From Sphingomonas aracearum (GTDB lineage: Bacteria > Pseudomonadota > Alphaproteobacteria > Sphingomonadales > Sphingomonadaceae): a stretch of DNA of 64,000 bases. Position 1 is the first letter of the stretch. Each line of letters opens with the position of its first letter. Under the pieces are notes generated by a model. That model was not told the origin of the DNA, searched no databases, and saw only the letters and a program-made list of their open reading frames with translations. Below are positions 8,430-17,567 of the stretch, piece by piece. The DNA lies in contig NZ_QQNB01000002.1 of the NCBI RefSeq assembly GCF_003345355.1, forward strand, positions 372,001 through 436,000, in the 5' to 3' direction. The position numbers and the translations under genes are program-made.

Positions 8430-9553
8430 TCCACGTCCTCCACCTCGACCGCCTCGCCGGTCACCCGCTGCGACAGGGCGGCGGCCATGAACGCATCGAG
8501 ATCGCCGTCCAGCACGTCCGACGGCGCCGTGGAGGTGATGCCGGTGCGCAGGTCCTTCACCAGCTGATAGGGCTGGAGCACGTAGGAGCGGATCTGGTGC
8601 CCCCATCCGATGTCGCTCTTGGTCGCGTTCTCGGCATTGGCCACCGCTTCGCGCTCGGCCAGCTCCCGCTCGTACAGGCGCGCGCGCAGCTGGTTGTAGG
8701 CCTCGGCCTTGTTCTTGTGCTGCGAACGCTGGTTCTGGCACTGCACGACGATGCCGGTCGGCAGGTGGGTGATGCGCACCGCCGAATCGGTGGTGTTGAT
8801 GTGCTGCCCGCCCGCGCCGGACGCGCGATAGGTGTCGATGCGCAGGTCGCCGTCGTTGATCTCGATCTCGATATTGTCGTCGATCACCGGATAGACCCAG
8901 ACGCTGGCGAAGGAGGTATGCCGCCGCGCCGCCGAATCGTACGGGCTGATCCGCACCAGCCGGTGCACGCCGCTTTCCGTCTTGGCATAGCCATAGGCGT
9001 TCTCGCCCTTCAGCAGCAGGGTAGCGGACTTGATGCCGGCCTGCTCGCCCGAATGCTGGTCGACCAGTTCCACCTTCAGCCCGTGCCGCTCGGCCCAGCG
9101 CTGGTACATGCGGTTGAGCATGCCGGCCCAGTCCTGGCTCTCGGTGCCGCCCGCGCCGGCGTTGATCTCGACATAGGTGTCGTTGGCGTCGGCCTCGCCG
9201 GCCAGCAGCGCCTTCACCTTGTCGCGCTCGGCGCGCTCGGCGAGTTCGCCGAGGCTGGCGACGGCATCGCGCTCCATCTCCTCGTCGCCTTCGGCTTCGG
9301 CCATTTCGATCAGCTCGACGGTGTCGTTCAGCTCGGTTTCGATCGCGCGGGTGGCGGTGATCGCCTCGTCCAGGCGGCGACGCTCGCGCATCACCTCCTG
9401 CGCGGCCTTGGGATCGTTCCACAGCGCCTGATCCTCGACGCGCGCGTTGAGCTCGTCGAGCCGCCGCCGCGCGCGGTCCCAGTCGAGGAAACGGCGCAGC
9501 AGCGACAGGGCCGCCTTGATGGTGTCTACGTGAGCCTGCGCTTCGGCGCGCAT
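8426..9553 (-). CDS. prfB: peptide chain release factor 2
   Basis: Reads UGA and UAA stop codons and triggers peptide release. 375 residues with the catalytic GGQ at 248-250 and the stop-codon recognition loop [14 protein letters not shown], where the E. coli SPF tripeptide is SPY. The reading frame is continuous through RRFLDWD, the place where many bacteria have the programmed +1 frameshift, so expression here does not use it. The ATG at 9553 follows GAGAGG at eight bases. The methyltransferase gene follows, overlapping. Confidence 0.95.
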   Translation of the reverse strand: MRAEAQAHVDTIKAALSLLRRFLDWDRARRRLDELNARVEDQALWNDPKAAQEVMRERRRLDEAITATRAIETELNDTVELIEMAEAEGDEEMERDAVASLGELAERAERDKVKALLAGEADANDTYVEINAGAGGTESQDWAGMLNRMYQRWAERHGLKVELVDQHSGEQAGIKSATLLLKGENAYGYAKTESGVHRLVRISPYDSAARRHTSFASVWVYPVIDDNIEIEINDGDLRIDTYRASGAGGQHINTTDSAVRITHLPTGIVVQCQNQRSQHKNKAEAYNQLRARLYERELAEREAVANAENATKSDIGWGHQIRSYVLQPYQLVKDLRTGITSTAPSDVLDGDLDAFMAAALSQRVTGEAVEVEDVD

Positions 9554-9644
9554 GGGTGTAACCTCTCAAACTTGTCTCGCCGCCGTCGGTCGACAGCCCG
9601 TCGCCACGGACATGGCGAACACGATCACGATATAGGGAGCGGGC

Positions 9645-12179
9645 CTAGTAAATCCCGCCCTCCCTTTGCAAGAAGTCGCTGTCGCGCTGCTGCTCGCTGT
9701 GCCGCTGTGCGGCGGCGGCCGCCTTCGCCCTGGCCGCGGCGGCGGCGGCCATCATCTCCTCGGGCGTCTGACGCTTGATCGCGCGCCGTTGCTCGCTTTC
9801 CGGCTTGAACGCTTCCCAGATCACCCCCGCCTTCGGGTCACTGGTCGGCCACGCGCCATAGACCGGGCGTCCGGACGCCCGATCGATCCGCACCATGCGC
9901 ACGCCGGCCGGCGCCTGGAACGGCAGCTTCGGCAGCCCCTCATAGGCCTTTTCCGCCCAATCCTTGAAAATCGGCGCCGCGATCGTGCCGCCCTGCGCAG
10001 AGCCGCCCAGGCTGCGCGGCGTGTCGAACCCGATATAGACGCCGCCGATCATCTGCGGCGTGCCGCCGATGAACCAGACATCGGTCGGCCCGGAGTTGGT
10101 GCCGGTCTTGCCGAACATCGGCCGGTCGAGGTCGCGCAGCACGGTGGCGGTGCCCCGCTGGATCACGCCCTCGGCGATGTGCACCATCTGATAGGCGCTG
10201 ATCGCGTCCACGATCTGCCGCCCGCGGATCACCGGGCGCGGCATCGCCTTGCCGTCCCAGTCGCGCGCGTTGCAGCGGTCGCACGATCGCCACGCGTCCG
10301 GCCAGATCACCTTGCCATGCCGGTCCTGCACGAAGTCGATCAATGTCGCGGGGTGGCCCCGCCCCTGGTTGGCGAGGATCGAATAGGCGTTCACCATGCG
10401 GCTGACGGTGGTCTCGCCTGCCCCCAGCGCGAACGACAGATAGGACGGGTACTTGCCCACGCCGATCCGGTCCATCAGCTTGACGACCTTGGGCATGCCG
10501 GTCTGCGCCGCGGCGCGCACCGTCATCAGGTTGCGCGACTGCTCCACGCCCCAGCGCATGGTATGCGGGCCGGAACCGCCGCCGCCAAAGTTGCGGAAGC
10601 ACTTGTTGCCCAGCCGCGCACCCTGGAACACGCAGAACGGCCCGTCGACGATGATCGACGCCGGCGTCATCCCGTTCTCCAGCGCGGCGGCGTAGACGAT
10701 CGGCTTGATGGTGGAGCCCGGCTGGCGCAGTGCCTGCGTTGCGCGGTTGAAGCTCTGCACCCGGCTGTCGAACCCGCCCTGCATGGCGAGCACGCGGCCG
10801 GTCGCCGGCTCCTCCACCACGAAGCCGCCGGAGATCTTCGGGATCGCCCGCAACGCAAAGTCGCCCGGCGCGCCCGCAGCCGGCGCCACGGCGATGATGT
10901 CGCCCACTTGCAGGGCGTTGAACGCCTGCCCGCCGACATTGCGCACCGGCATCTGCGCGGCCCAGCGCGGCATGGTCGCGGTCTGCCCGCTGGCAAAGCC
11001 GATGGTCGCCTCACCGCGGCTTTTGTTGATCACCATCGCCGCGCGCCAATCCTGGTAATCGAGCGCGATGTTGGTGTTGAGGAACACCCCGCGCCAGTTC
11101 TCGGCGGTGATTTCCTTGTGCGCGATCGGCCCGCTCCAGCCGCGGCCGCGATCGAAGCGCAGCAGCCCCTGACGCAGCGCGTCCTGCGCATATTTCTGGA
11201 TGCGCGGGTCAAGCGAAGTGCGCACCCACAGGCCGCCGGCATAGACGCTGTACGGCCCGTCCGTTTCCTTTTCGCCGAACTTGTCGATCAGCTGCCGGCG
11301 CACTTCCTCCACGAAATAGCCTGCGCCCTCGACCTCGCGGCGCGGAGTCTGGCGCGGTACGGTGCCCAGGTCCTCGGCCATCGCGCCGTCATACTGGCCG
11401 CGGCTGATCCAGCCGTTCTTCAGCATTTCGCGCAGCACATAGCCGCGCCGCTCCAGCGCGCGCTCGGTGTGGCGGATCGGATCGTAGTTGCTTGGGCCTT
11501 TCGGCAGGATGGCGAGGTACGCCATCTGCGCAAGGCCGAGGTCCTTCAGTTCCTTGCCGAAATAGGCATAGCTCGCCGCCTGCACACCGAACGCATTGCG
11601 GCCCAGCGCGATCTGGTTGAGGTACAGTTCCAGGATCTGCTGCTTGGTCAGCGTGTCCTCGATCTTGTAGGCGAGGATCGCCTCCTTCAGCTTGCGCGAA
11701 TAGCTCGCCTCGGCGCCGACCAGCAGGTTCTTCACCACCTGCTGCGTGATGGTGGACGTGCCGCGCGGGGTCTGCCCCGTCGTCAGCCCGGTCCAGGCCG
11801 CGCGGGCAAGGCCGGGGTAATCGAGGCCGTGATGCTCGAAGAACGTCTTGTCCTCCGCCGCCAGGAACGCGCGCACGAGCAGCGGCGGATATTCCGAATA
11901 GGCCAGCAGCACGCGCCGCTCGCGCGCATAGGAGCGGATCGGCGTGCCGTCGATCCCGCGCACGTTGGTGGGCAAGGCCGGCTCGTAATGTCGCAGCGCA
12001 TCCACCGACGGCAGCGTCCGAACCACAAGCAGCCACAGCAAGCCCATGCCGACCGCCGCGATCGCCGCCAGCACCACCAGCGCCTTTATCCACCAGCGCC
12101 CCCACAGCCGGCGCACAAAGCCAGGGCCACGATCGTCGGGCATGCTGAAATTGACGGGGGAGGTATCGGCGCTGGGCAT
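9645..12179 (-). CDS. mrcA: penicillin-binding protein 1A
   Basis: Bifunctional class A PBP that polymerises and cross-links peptidoglycan, anchored in the inner membrane by one helix at about residues 32-54. The glycosyltransferase domain (GT51) has the catalytic EDKTFFEHHG starting at Glu109 and TSTITQQ; the transpeptidase has the active-site Ser489 in GSTIKP and KTGT from Lys691. The OB-like insert between them places it in the PBP1A group. 844 residues, usual for the family. The C-terminus ends in an Ala-rich charged tail. Confidence 0.93.
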   Translation of the reverse strand: MPSADTSPVNFSMPDDRGPGFVRRLWGRWWIKALVVLAAIAAVGMGLLWLLVVRTLPSVDALRHYEPALPTNVRGIDGTPIRSYARERRVLLAYSEYPPLLVRAFLAAEDKTFFEHHGLDYPGLARAAWTGLTTGQTPRGTSTITQQVVKNLLVGAEASYSRKLKEAILAYKIEDTLTKQQILELYLNQIALGRNAFGVQAASYAYFGKELKDLGLAQMAYLAILPKGPSNYDPIRHTERALERRGYVLREMLKNGWISRGQYDGAMAEDLGTVPRQTPRREVEGAGYFVEEVRRQLIDKFGEKETDGPYSVYAGGLWVRTSLDPRIQKYAQDALRQGLLRFDRGRGWSGPIAHKEITAENWRGVFLNTNIALDYQDWRAAMVINKSRGEATIGFASGQTATMPRWAAQMPVRNVGGQAFNALQVGDIIAVAPAAGAPGDFALRAIPKISGGFVVEEPATGRVLAMQGGFDSRVQSFNRATQALRQPGSTIKPIVYAAALENGMTPASIIVDGPFCVFQGARLGNKCFRNFGGGGSGPHTMRWGVEQSRNLMTVRAAAQTGMPKVVKLMDRIGVGKYPSYLSFALGAGETTVSRMVNAYSILANQGRGHPATLIDFVQDRHGKVIWPDAWRSCDRCNARDWDGKAMPRPVIRGRQIVDAISAYQMVHIAEGVIQRGTATVLRDLDRPMFGKTGTNSGPTDVWFIGGTPQMIGGVYIGFDTPRSLGGSAQGGTIAAPIFKDWAEKAYEGLPKLPFQAPAGVRMVRIDRASGRPVYGAWPTSDPKAGVIWEAFKPESEQRRAIKRQTPEEMMAAAAAARAKAAAAAQRHSEQQRDSDFLQREGGIY

Positions 12180-12276
12180 GTCGAGCGCATCGCCCTAGCA
12201 GAGTTCGGCCGCCTTGCCAGCCACTCGCCTCGCCTGCCCGAAACGGTGAGCGGCGTCACCCGGCGTGGGGGAAGGC

Positions 12277-12293
12277 GCGACAAACTGCGACAA
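12277..12293. promoter_or_regulatory. 10-bp-period direct repeat (GCGACAA x2)
   Basis: GCGACAA occurs twice with the second copy starting exactly ten bases after the first, in the 157-base spacer between the divergent mrcA and efflux operon, 44 bases before the efflux start codon. One helical turn between half-sites is the usual arrangement for OmpR/PhoB-type response regulators. A near-identical site lies at 55889-55905. The regulator is unknown. Confidence 0.45.
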
Positions 12294-12336
12294 TATTTAA
12301 GTTGCCGTACATATCCGCGCTGCTCAACTGGCACGC

Positions 12337-13779
12337 ATGGCCCGCAACCGACCTCTCGCGCTGCTGCTCGCCACCGCCCTGCCGCTTCAGGCCTGCGCGG
12401 TCGGCCCCGATTATGCGCCGCCCTCCTCCGCCGGGCTCGGCGTGCCGGCGGGCTATTCCACTGCCAATCCGGGTGGCACCCTGCCGGACATCACGACCTG
12501 GTGGACGCGGTTCAACGACCCGCTGCTCACCGGCATCGTGGAGCGGGCAAGGGCGAACAATCTCGACATCGCGCAAGGCGTGGCCCGCCTTCGCCAGGCG
12601 CGGGAGGGATTGGCACAGGCGCGCGGCGCGGCGCTGCCGTCCGTCAGCGGATCGGCCGGATACAACCGCTTCGCCTTCGACAATGTCGGCGACCGCGACA
12701 ACTTCTCCCTTGGCGCCGACGCCTCCTATCAGGCCGGCATCTTCGGCGAGATCCGCCGCAACGTGGAGGCGAACCGGGCCACCTACGCCGCCAGCGGCTA
12801 CGATCTTGCGACGGTGCAGACCTCCGTCGCCTCGGAGGTCGCGCGCAACTACATCCTCGTGCGCAACGCGCAGACCGACCTGCAGATCGCCCGCGATTCG
12901 CTGCGGGTGCAGGACGAGAACCTCGAAATCACCGGTTTCCGGGTGCAGGCCGGCCTCGTTTCCTCGCTGGATGTCGAGCAATCGCGCGCGCAGCGGGCGC
13001 AGACCGCCGCGCAGATCCCGATCATCGAACAGAACCTGCAAGCCGCGATCAACCGCCTGGGCGTTCTCACCGGCCAGGCGCCGGGCGCGCTGCGCAGCGA
13101 ACTGACCGCCGCCCGGCCGATCCCTGTCGGGCAGGAGCCCGGCGGCATCGGCGTGCCCGCCGACGTGCTGCGGCAGCGGCCGGACGTGCGCGCGGCGGAG
13201 CGGACGCTTGCCGCCAACACCGCCGCGATCGGCGTGGAGCAGGCCGCGCTCTACCCGGCGCTCAACATCACCGGCAATATCGGCACGGCCGCCTCCTCGA
13301 TCGGCTCGCTGACCAACCTCGTCACCGGCGGCCTGTTCGCCGGCCTGACGCAGCTGATCTTCGATGGCGGTCGCACACGCTCGCGGGTGCGGGCACAGCG
13401 CGCCGCCGCGGAGGGTGCGCTCGCCAACTACAAGCAGGTGGTGCTCATCGCGCTGGAGGACGTGGAAAACGCCCTCACCGCGTTGCAGGCCGCCAAGGAC
13501 CAGCAGCGCGAGTTCGCCGTCGCGCTGGACGCCGCGCGCAACACCGCCATCCTCGCCCGCAGCCAGTACCGCACCGGGCTGACCGACATCACCACGCTGA
13601 ACACCGCCGAGGCGAGCCTGTTGTCCGCCCAGAACGGGCTGGCGGACGCGCGCGCCAGCCAGGCAAGCGCGCTTGTTCAGCTTTATCTCGCACTGGGCGG
13701 TGGTTGGGATGCCACAACCGTTCCCACCGCCACACCGGCGCGCGCCTCCGTGCCCGCCCGCGCGACCTCGCAGGACTGA
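12337..13779 (+). CDS. outer-membrane efflux lipoprotein (NodT/OprM family)
   Basis: 480-residue TolC-like outer-membrane channel subunit of a tripartite pump. It has a lipoprotein signal with lipobox LQAC (Cys20), CAVGPDYAPP typical of NodT-family factors, and the two repeated coiled-coil/beta regions (SLDVEQSRAQ and DITTLNTAEASLLSAQ). It opens an operon with a MacA-type adaptor, an ATPase and a permease, so it should be the outer-membrane partner of that ABC pump. Substrates cannot be read from the sequence. Confidence 0.9.
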   Translation: MARNRPLALLLATALPLQACAVGPDYAPPSSAGLGVPAGYSTANPGGTLPDITTWWTRFNDPLLTGIVERARANNLDIAQGVARLRQAREGLAQARGAALPSVSGSAGYNRFAFDNVGDRDNFSLGADASYQAGIFGEIRRNVEANRATYAASGYDLATVQTSVASEVARNYILVRNAQTDLQIARDSLRVQDENLEITGFRVQAGLVSSLDVEQSRAQRAQTAAQIPIIEQNLQAAINRLGVLTGQAPGALRSELTAARPIPVGQEPGGIGVPADVLRQRPDVRAAERTLAANTAAIGVEQAALYPALNITGNIGTAASSIGSLTNLVTGGLFAGLTQLIFDGGRTRSRVRAQRAAAEGALANYKQVVLIALEDVENALTALQAAKDQQREFAVALDAARNTAILARSQYRTGLTDITTLNTAEASLLSAQNGLADARASQASALVQLYLALGGGWDATTVPTATPARASVPARATSQD

Positions 13780-13783
13780 ACCG

Positions 13784-15178
13784 ATGGCAACCGATACCAA
13801 CCTCGACGAATTCCTCGGCACCCGGCAGGTGCCGCGCTGGCGCCGCTACCTGAAATGGGTGCTGGTCGCGATCGGCGTGATCCTGCTGGCGCTGCTCCTG
13901 CGCCACTTCCTCGCGCCCGCCGCGACACAGGGCTATGCGACCGAACAGGTCGCCCGCGGGCCGCTTCAGGTCACCGTGTCGGCCACCGGCAAGCTCGCCC
14001 CGACCAACCAGGTGACGGTGGGCTCCCAGCTGTCCGGACTCGTCACCAAGGTCGTGGTGGACGTGAACGACCGGGTGGTCGCCGGCCAGCCGCTCGCGCT
14101 GATCGATCCGGAGCAGCTCGACGACCAGATCCGCCAGCTCCAGGCGCAGATCGCCGCCAACCGCGCGCAGGTCGGCCAGCAACGCGCGACCGTCGCCGAA
14201 TCGCAGGCGCAGCTCGCGCGCCTGGAGGAAGTCTACAAGCTGTCGGGCGGGCGCGTGCCCTCCGGCACCGAGCTTCAGGCCGGCCGCGCCGACTATCAGC
14301 GCGCCCTCGCCGCCCTGAAGGCCAGCCAGTCCACCGTGCTCGCCACCCAGGCGCAGCTCGCCCAGATCCAGACCCAGCGCGCGCGCGCGGTCATCAAGTC
14401 GCCGGTCACCGGCGTGGTGCTCGCCCGTCAGGTCGATCCGGGCCAGACGGTTGCCTCCTCCTTCAACACGCCCACCCTGTTCGTCATCGCCGAAGACCTG
14501 TCCAAGATGAAGCTGGAAGTGGCGATCGACGAGGCGGACGTGGGCGAGGTGAAGCTCGGCCAGAAGGCGAACTTCACCGTGGACGCCTTCCCCGGCAGGA
14601 CCTTTCCCGCACAGATCACCCGCGTGGATCTCGGCTCCAACCTGACGGTAAGCGCGGCCACCGCATCCACCTCCAGCGCCTCCACCACCAGCACCACCGG
14701 CCAGGTGGTCAGCTACGCGGCGGACCTTTCCGTGGCGAACCCGACCTTGCAGCTGCGCCCGGGCATGACCGCAACGGCGGACATCGTGACCTCGGACAAG
14801 CAGAACGTCCTGCTCGTCCCCAACGCCGCCCTGCGCTTCAAGCCGACGGCGGAGGGCATCGGCCAGAACAGCGGCGTGGCCGGCGCGCTCACCATGCGCG
14901 GTCCCCGGCGCGGCGGCGGGGCGCAGCGCCAGGTGCAGGTCGGCCGCGGCGGCACGCAGACCGTCTACGTCAAGGGGCCCGACGGCCAACCGCGCCCGGT
15001 GCAGATCACCACCGGCGACACCAACGGCCAGGTCACCGAGGTGCTGGGCGGCGGGCTGAAGCCGGGCATGCAGGTCATCACCGGGCAGCTGTCGGGCGAC
15101 AAGGGGAGCGGCGGCGGCCAGCGCCAGCGCCGCGGCGGAGCGGGTGCCGGCGGGAACGGGGCGGGTCGTGGCCAGTAA
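13784..15178 (+). CDS. macA: MacA-type periplasmic adaptor of ABC efflux pump
   Basis: Membrane-fusion protein of 464 residues that links the inner-membrane ABC transporter to the outer-membrane channel. One N-terminal membrane helix (about 23-42) is followed by a lipoyl half-motif (VTVGSQLSGLVTKV), an alpha-helical hairpin of about 90 residues, the second lipoyl half (IKSPVTGVVLARQV) and beta-barrel domains. Two odd low-complexity stretches are present: a Ser/Thr run near residue 290 and a Gly/Arg-rich C-terminal tail. The ATG at 13784 lies four bases after the upstream stop; longer versions overlap the previous gene. Confidence 0.9.
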   Translation: MATDTNLDEFLGTRQVPRWRRYLKWVLVAIGVILLALLLRHFLAPAATQGYATEQVARGPLQVTVSATGKLAPTNQVTVGSQLSGLVTKVVVDVNDRVVAGQPLALIDPEQLDDQIRQLQAQIAANRAQVGQQRATVAESQAQLARLEEVYKLSGGRVPSGTELQAGRADYQRALAALKASQSTVLATQAQLAQIQTQRARAVIKSPVTGVVLARQVDPGQTVASSFNTPTLFVIAEDLSKMKLEVAIDEADVGEVKLGQKANFTVDAFPGRTFPAQITRVDLGSNLTVSAATASTSSASTTSTTGQVVSYAADLSVANPTLQLRPGMTATADIVTSDKQNVLLVPNAALRFKPTAEGIGQNSGVAGALTMRGPRRGGGAQRQVQVGRGGTQTVYVKGPDGQPRPVQITTGDTNGQVTEVLGGGLKPGMQVITGQLSGDKGSGGGQRQRRGGAGAGGNGAGRGQ

Positions 15179-15893
15179 CCCGGAGCCGCTCATCCGCCTC
15201 AGGAACATCACCAAGACCTATGGCGAGGGCGCAACCGCCTTTCAGGCGCTGAAGGGCGTGGACCTCGACATCCAGGCGCGCGATTTCATCGCGGTGATGG
15301 GCGCCTCGGGCTCGGGCAAGTCCACCACCATGAACATCCTCGGCTGCCTGGACGTGCCGACCGGCGGCGAGTTCCTGTTCCGTGGGCACCATGTGGAGAG
15401 CCTCGACCGGGATCAGCGCGCGCTGCTGCGCCGTCGCTATCTCGGCTTCGTGTTCCAGGGGTTCAATCTCCTCTCGCGCACCACCGCGCTGGAGAATGTC
15501 GAGCTGCCCCTCCTGTATCGCGGGGACAGCAAGAAGGACCGGCGCGACGCCAGCATGGCCGCGCTGGACAAGGTGGGCCTCGGCCGCTGGTGGGACCACA
15601 CGCCGGCCGAGCTGTCCGGCGGGCAGCAGCAACGCGTCGCCATCGCCCGCGCGATCGTGACGGAGCCGGACGTGCTTCTCGCCGACGAGCCGACCGGCAA
15701 TCTCGATTCGGAGCGTTCGGTCGAGATCATGGAGCTCCTGTCCGATCTCAATGCGAACAGCGGCATCACCGTGCTGATGGTCACGCACGAGTCCGACATG
15801 GCGGCCTTCGCCCACACCGTGGTGCACTTCAAGGACGGCCTGGTGGAGCGGATTGAGGCGAACCACCGGCCGGGGGAGAAGGTCGATGAGTGA
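15168..15893 (+). CDS. macB: MacB-type ABC transporter ATPase
   Basis: ATP-binding subunit of the efflux pump, 241 residues. Walker A GASGSGKST, signature LSGGQQQR, and Walker B with DEPTGNLD identify the LolD/MacB subfamily. In E. coli MacB the ATPase is fused to the permease; here they are separate genes. The start is a GTG at 15168 overlapping macA by 11 bases; another GTG at 15144 would add eight low-complexity residues and cannot be excluded. The stop overlaps the ATG of the DUF559 gene. Confidence 0.92.
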   Translation: MASNPEPLIRLRNITKTYGEGATAFQALKGVDLDIQARDFIAVMGASGSGKSTTMNILGCLDVPTGGEFLFRGHHVESLDRDQRALLRRRYLGFVFQGFNLLSRTTALENVELPLLYRGDSKKDRRDASMAALDKVGLGRWWDHTPAELSGGQQQRVAIARAIVTEPDVLLADEPTGNLDSERSVEIMELLSDLNANSGITVLMVTHESDMAAFAHTVVHFKDGLVERIEANHRPGEKVDE

Positions 15894-16350
15894 TCGCGAC
15901 GCTTCAAGCCCCTCCCCTTCAGGGGAGGGGTTGGGGTGGGGGGCCCCAAACGGCTCGCTCGCGGAGCGAGCAAGGCACATGCGCCGCAACCCGAGTGAAG
16001 CCGAGAAAAGGCTGTGGCGCGCCCTTTCGAACAGCCAGCTTCGCGGCCTCAAGTTCCGCCGCCAGCACGTGATCGGCCGCTACATCGCGGATTTCTTTTG
16101 CCCGGCGATCGGCCTGATCGTCGAGGTGGATGGCGACACGCATCGAAGGGAACGCGATATCTGTCGGGACCGGACCATGACGGACGCGGGTTTCACGACG
16201 GTGCGATTCACCAATGCGGAAGCCATGGGCAATATGGAAGGCGTTCTCCTGCGCATCGTCGAGGTCGCCGCTGCCCTCCCGCCGCGCCGCGCCTGGCGCC
16301 TCCCCCACCCCAACCCCTCCCCTGAAGGGGAGGGGCTGAAAGCTCATTGA
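15886..16350 (+). CDS. DUF559 endonuclease-like protein in a repeat-framed cassette
   Basis: 154-residue protein with a DUF559 domain, related to Vsr/PD-(D/E)XK nucleases: [37 protein letters not shown] and [10 protein letters not shown] in that order. The likely metal-binding Asp and Glu sit in ADFF and VEVDG. The ends of the frame ([11 protein letters not shown] and PNPSPEGEG) are translations of two 36-base inverted repeats, so the original gene may begin at the ATG at 15979, which has AAGG ahead. It interrupts the ATPase-permease pair, with overlapping stop/start codons at both joints, so it does not break the operon. Function is unknown; DNA cleavage is inferred from the fold. Confidence 0.85.
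   Translation: MSDRDASSPSPSGEGLGWGAPNGSLAERARHMRRNPSEAEKRLWRALSNSQLRGLKFRRQHVIGRYIADFFCPAIGLIVEVDGDTHRRERDICRDRTMTDAGFTTVRFTNAEAMGNMEGVLLRIVEVAAALPPRRAWRLPHPNPSPEGEGLKAH
15907..15942. repeat. left inverted repeat of the DUF559 cassette
   Basis: 36 bases identical, in reverse orientation, to 16302-16337. The first 22 bases form a hairpin of their own (CCCCTCCCC with GGGGAGGGG), followed by a G-rich TTGGGGTGGGGG tail pointing into the cassette. Confidence 0.9.
16302..16337. repeat. right inverted repeat of the DUF559 cassette
   Basis: Exact inverted copy of 15907-15942. It ends 12 bases before the permease start codon and encodes the last residues of the DUF559 frame, so the repeat also forms part of the leader of the permease gene. 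Confidence 0.9.
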
Positions 16351-17558
16351 TGTTCGGCACCACCCTCCTTCTCGCGCTGCGCTCCATCGCGCGGCACAAA
16401 TTGCGGTCGTTCCTGACGACGCTCGGCATCATCATCGGTGTCGCCGCCGTGGTGACCATGGTCACCCTGGGCCGCGCCACGACGGCGCAAGTGCAGAAGA
16501 ACATCGCGTCGCTCGGCACCAACATCCTCCAGGTGCGGCCCGGCCAGGGCTTCGGCCGCGGCGGCGGCGGTCCGCGTCCGCCCGACTTCAAGCCGGAGGA
16601 CGTGGACGCGATCGCCAACCAGATCGCCGGCGTCACGGCGGTCGCCCCTCAGGCGCAATCCACCGCCACCGCGATCTACGAAGGGGCGAACTGGTCCACC
16701 ACGATCAACGGCACCACCGCGGCCTATTTCCGCGTCCAGCCGTGGCCGCTGGCGCAGGGCCGGCAATGGTCGCCGCAGGAGGAGCAGGCTGGCAAGGCCG
16801 TGTGCATCATCGGCAACACGGTGAAGCAGAACCTGTTCCGCGGCGGCGAGGCGGTGGGCAACCGCTTCCGCATCGGCGCGATCAGCTGCGACGTGGTCGG
16901 CGTGCTCTCCACGCGCGGCCAGGCGGGCTTCGGCGGCGACCAGGACGATGTGGTGATGATGCCGATCAAGGCGGTGCAACGCCGCTTCACCGGCAACCGG
17001 GATGTGCGCCTGATGCTGGTCGGCGTGGACGAAGCCTATTCCACTGCCTCCGTCCAGGCCGCGCTCAGCGACCTTCTGCGCGAGCGCCGCAACATCGGCG
17101 GCGGCAAGGAGGATGACTTCAACATCTTCGACACCAAGCAGATCAGCGACACCCTTTCCAGCACGACCACCCTTCTAACCAGCATCGTCACCGCGGTGGC
17201 CGCGATCAGCCTGGTCGTCGGCGGGATCGGCATCATGAACATCATGCTGGTATCGGTGACCGAGCGTACCCGCGAGATCGGCATCCGCCTGGCGATCGGC
17301 GCGGTCGCGCGCGAGGTGCTGACGCAGTTCCTGGTGGAGGCGATCGCCCTGTCGATGCTGGGCGGGGTGATCGGCCTGCTGGTCGCGCAGCTGGCGGTCG
17401 GCCTGCTGTCGTGGGCAGGCGGCCTGCCCTTCCTGTTCGTGCCGGAGATCAACGCGCTGGCCTTCGCCGTTTCGGCGCTGATCGGCGTGGTGTTCGGCTA
17501 CTTCCCCGCGCGCCGGGCGGCCGCGCTCAACCCGATCGACGCGCTGCGGCACGAATAA
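16350..17558 (+). CDS. MacB-type ABC transporter permease
   Basis: 402-residue inner-membrane permease of the MacB/FtsX fold: an N-terminal helix ([20 protein letters not shown]), a large periplasmic domain of about 230 residues, then three helices with the conserved [20 protein letters not shown] and a C-terminal [25 protein letters not shown] ending (PARRAA, then LNPIDALR). Partner of the ATPase at 15168. The ATG at 16350 overlaps the DUF559 stop (TGATG). A TTG one codon earlier is less likely. Confidence 0.92.
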   Translation: MFGTTLLLALRSIARHKLRSFLTTLGIIIGVAAVVTMVTLGRATTAQVQKNIASLGTNILQVRPGQGFGRGGGGPRPPDFKPEDVDAIANQIAGVTAVAPQAQSTATAIYEGANWSTTINGTTAAYFRVQPWPLAQGRQWSPQEEQAGKAVCIIGNTVKQNLFRGGEAVGNRFRIGAISCDVVGVLSTRGQAGFGGDQDDVVMMPIKAVQRRFTGNRDVRLMLVGVDEAYSTASVQAALSDLLRERRNIGGGKEDDFNIFDTKQISDTLSSTTTLLTSIVTAVAAISLVVGGIGIMNIMLVSVTERTREIGIRLAIGAVAREVLTQFLVEAIALSMLGGVIGLLVAQLAVGLLSWAGGLPFLFVPEINALAFAVSALIGVVFGYFPARRAAALNPIDALRHE

Positions 17559-17567
17559 CCCGGCCGT

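Noticed and set aside
9666..13853. 1395-codon open frame on the plus strand through mrcA and the efflux gene
   Set aside because: It is the antisense of PBP1A and an out-of-frame reading of the efflux lipoprotein gene; an artefact of high GC content.
12337..17558. RND efflux system
   Set aside because: The outer-membrane factor could serve an RND pump, but the next genes are a MacB-type ATPase and an FtsX-fold permease, so this is an ABC pump.
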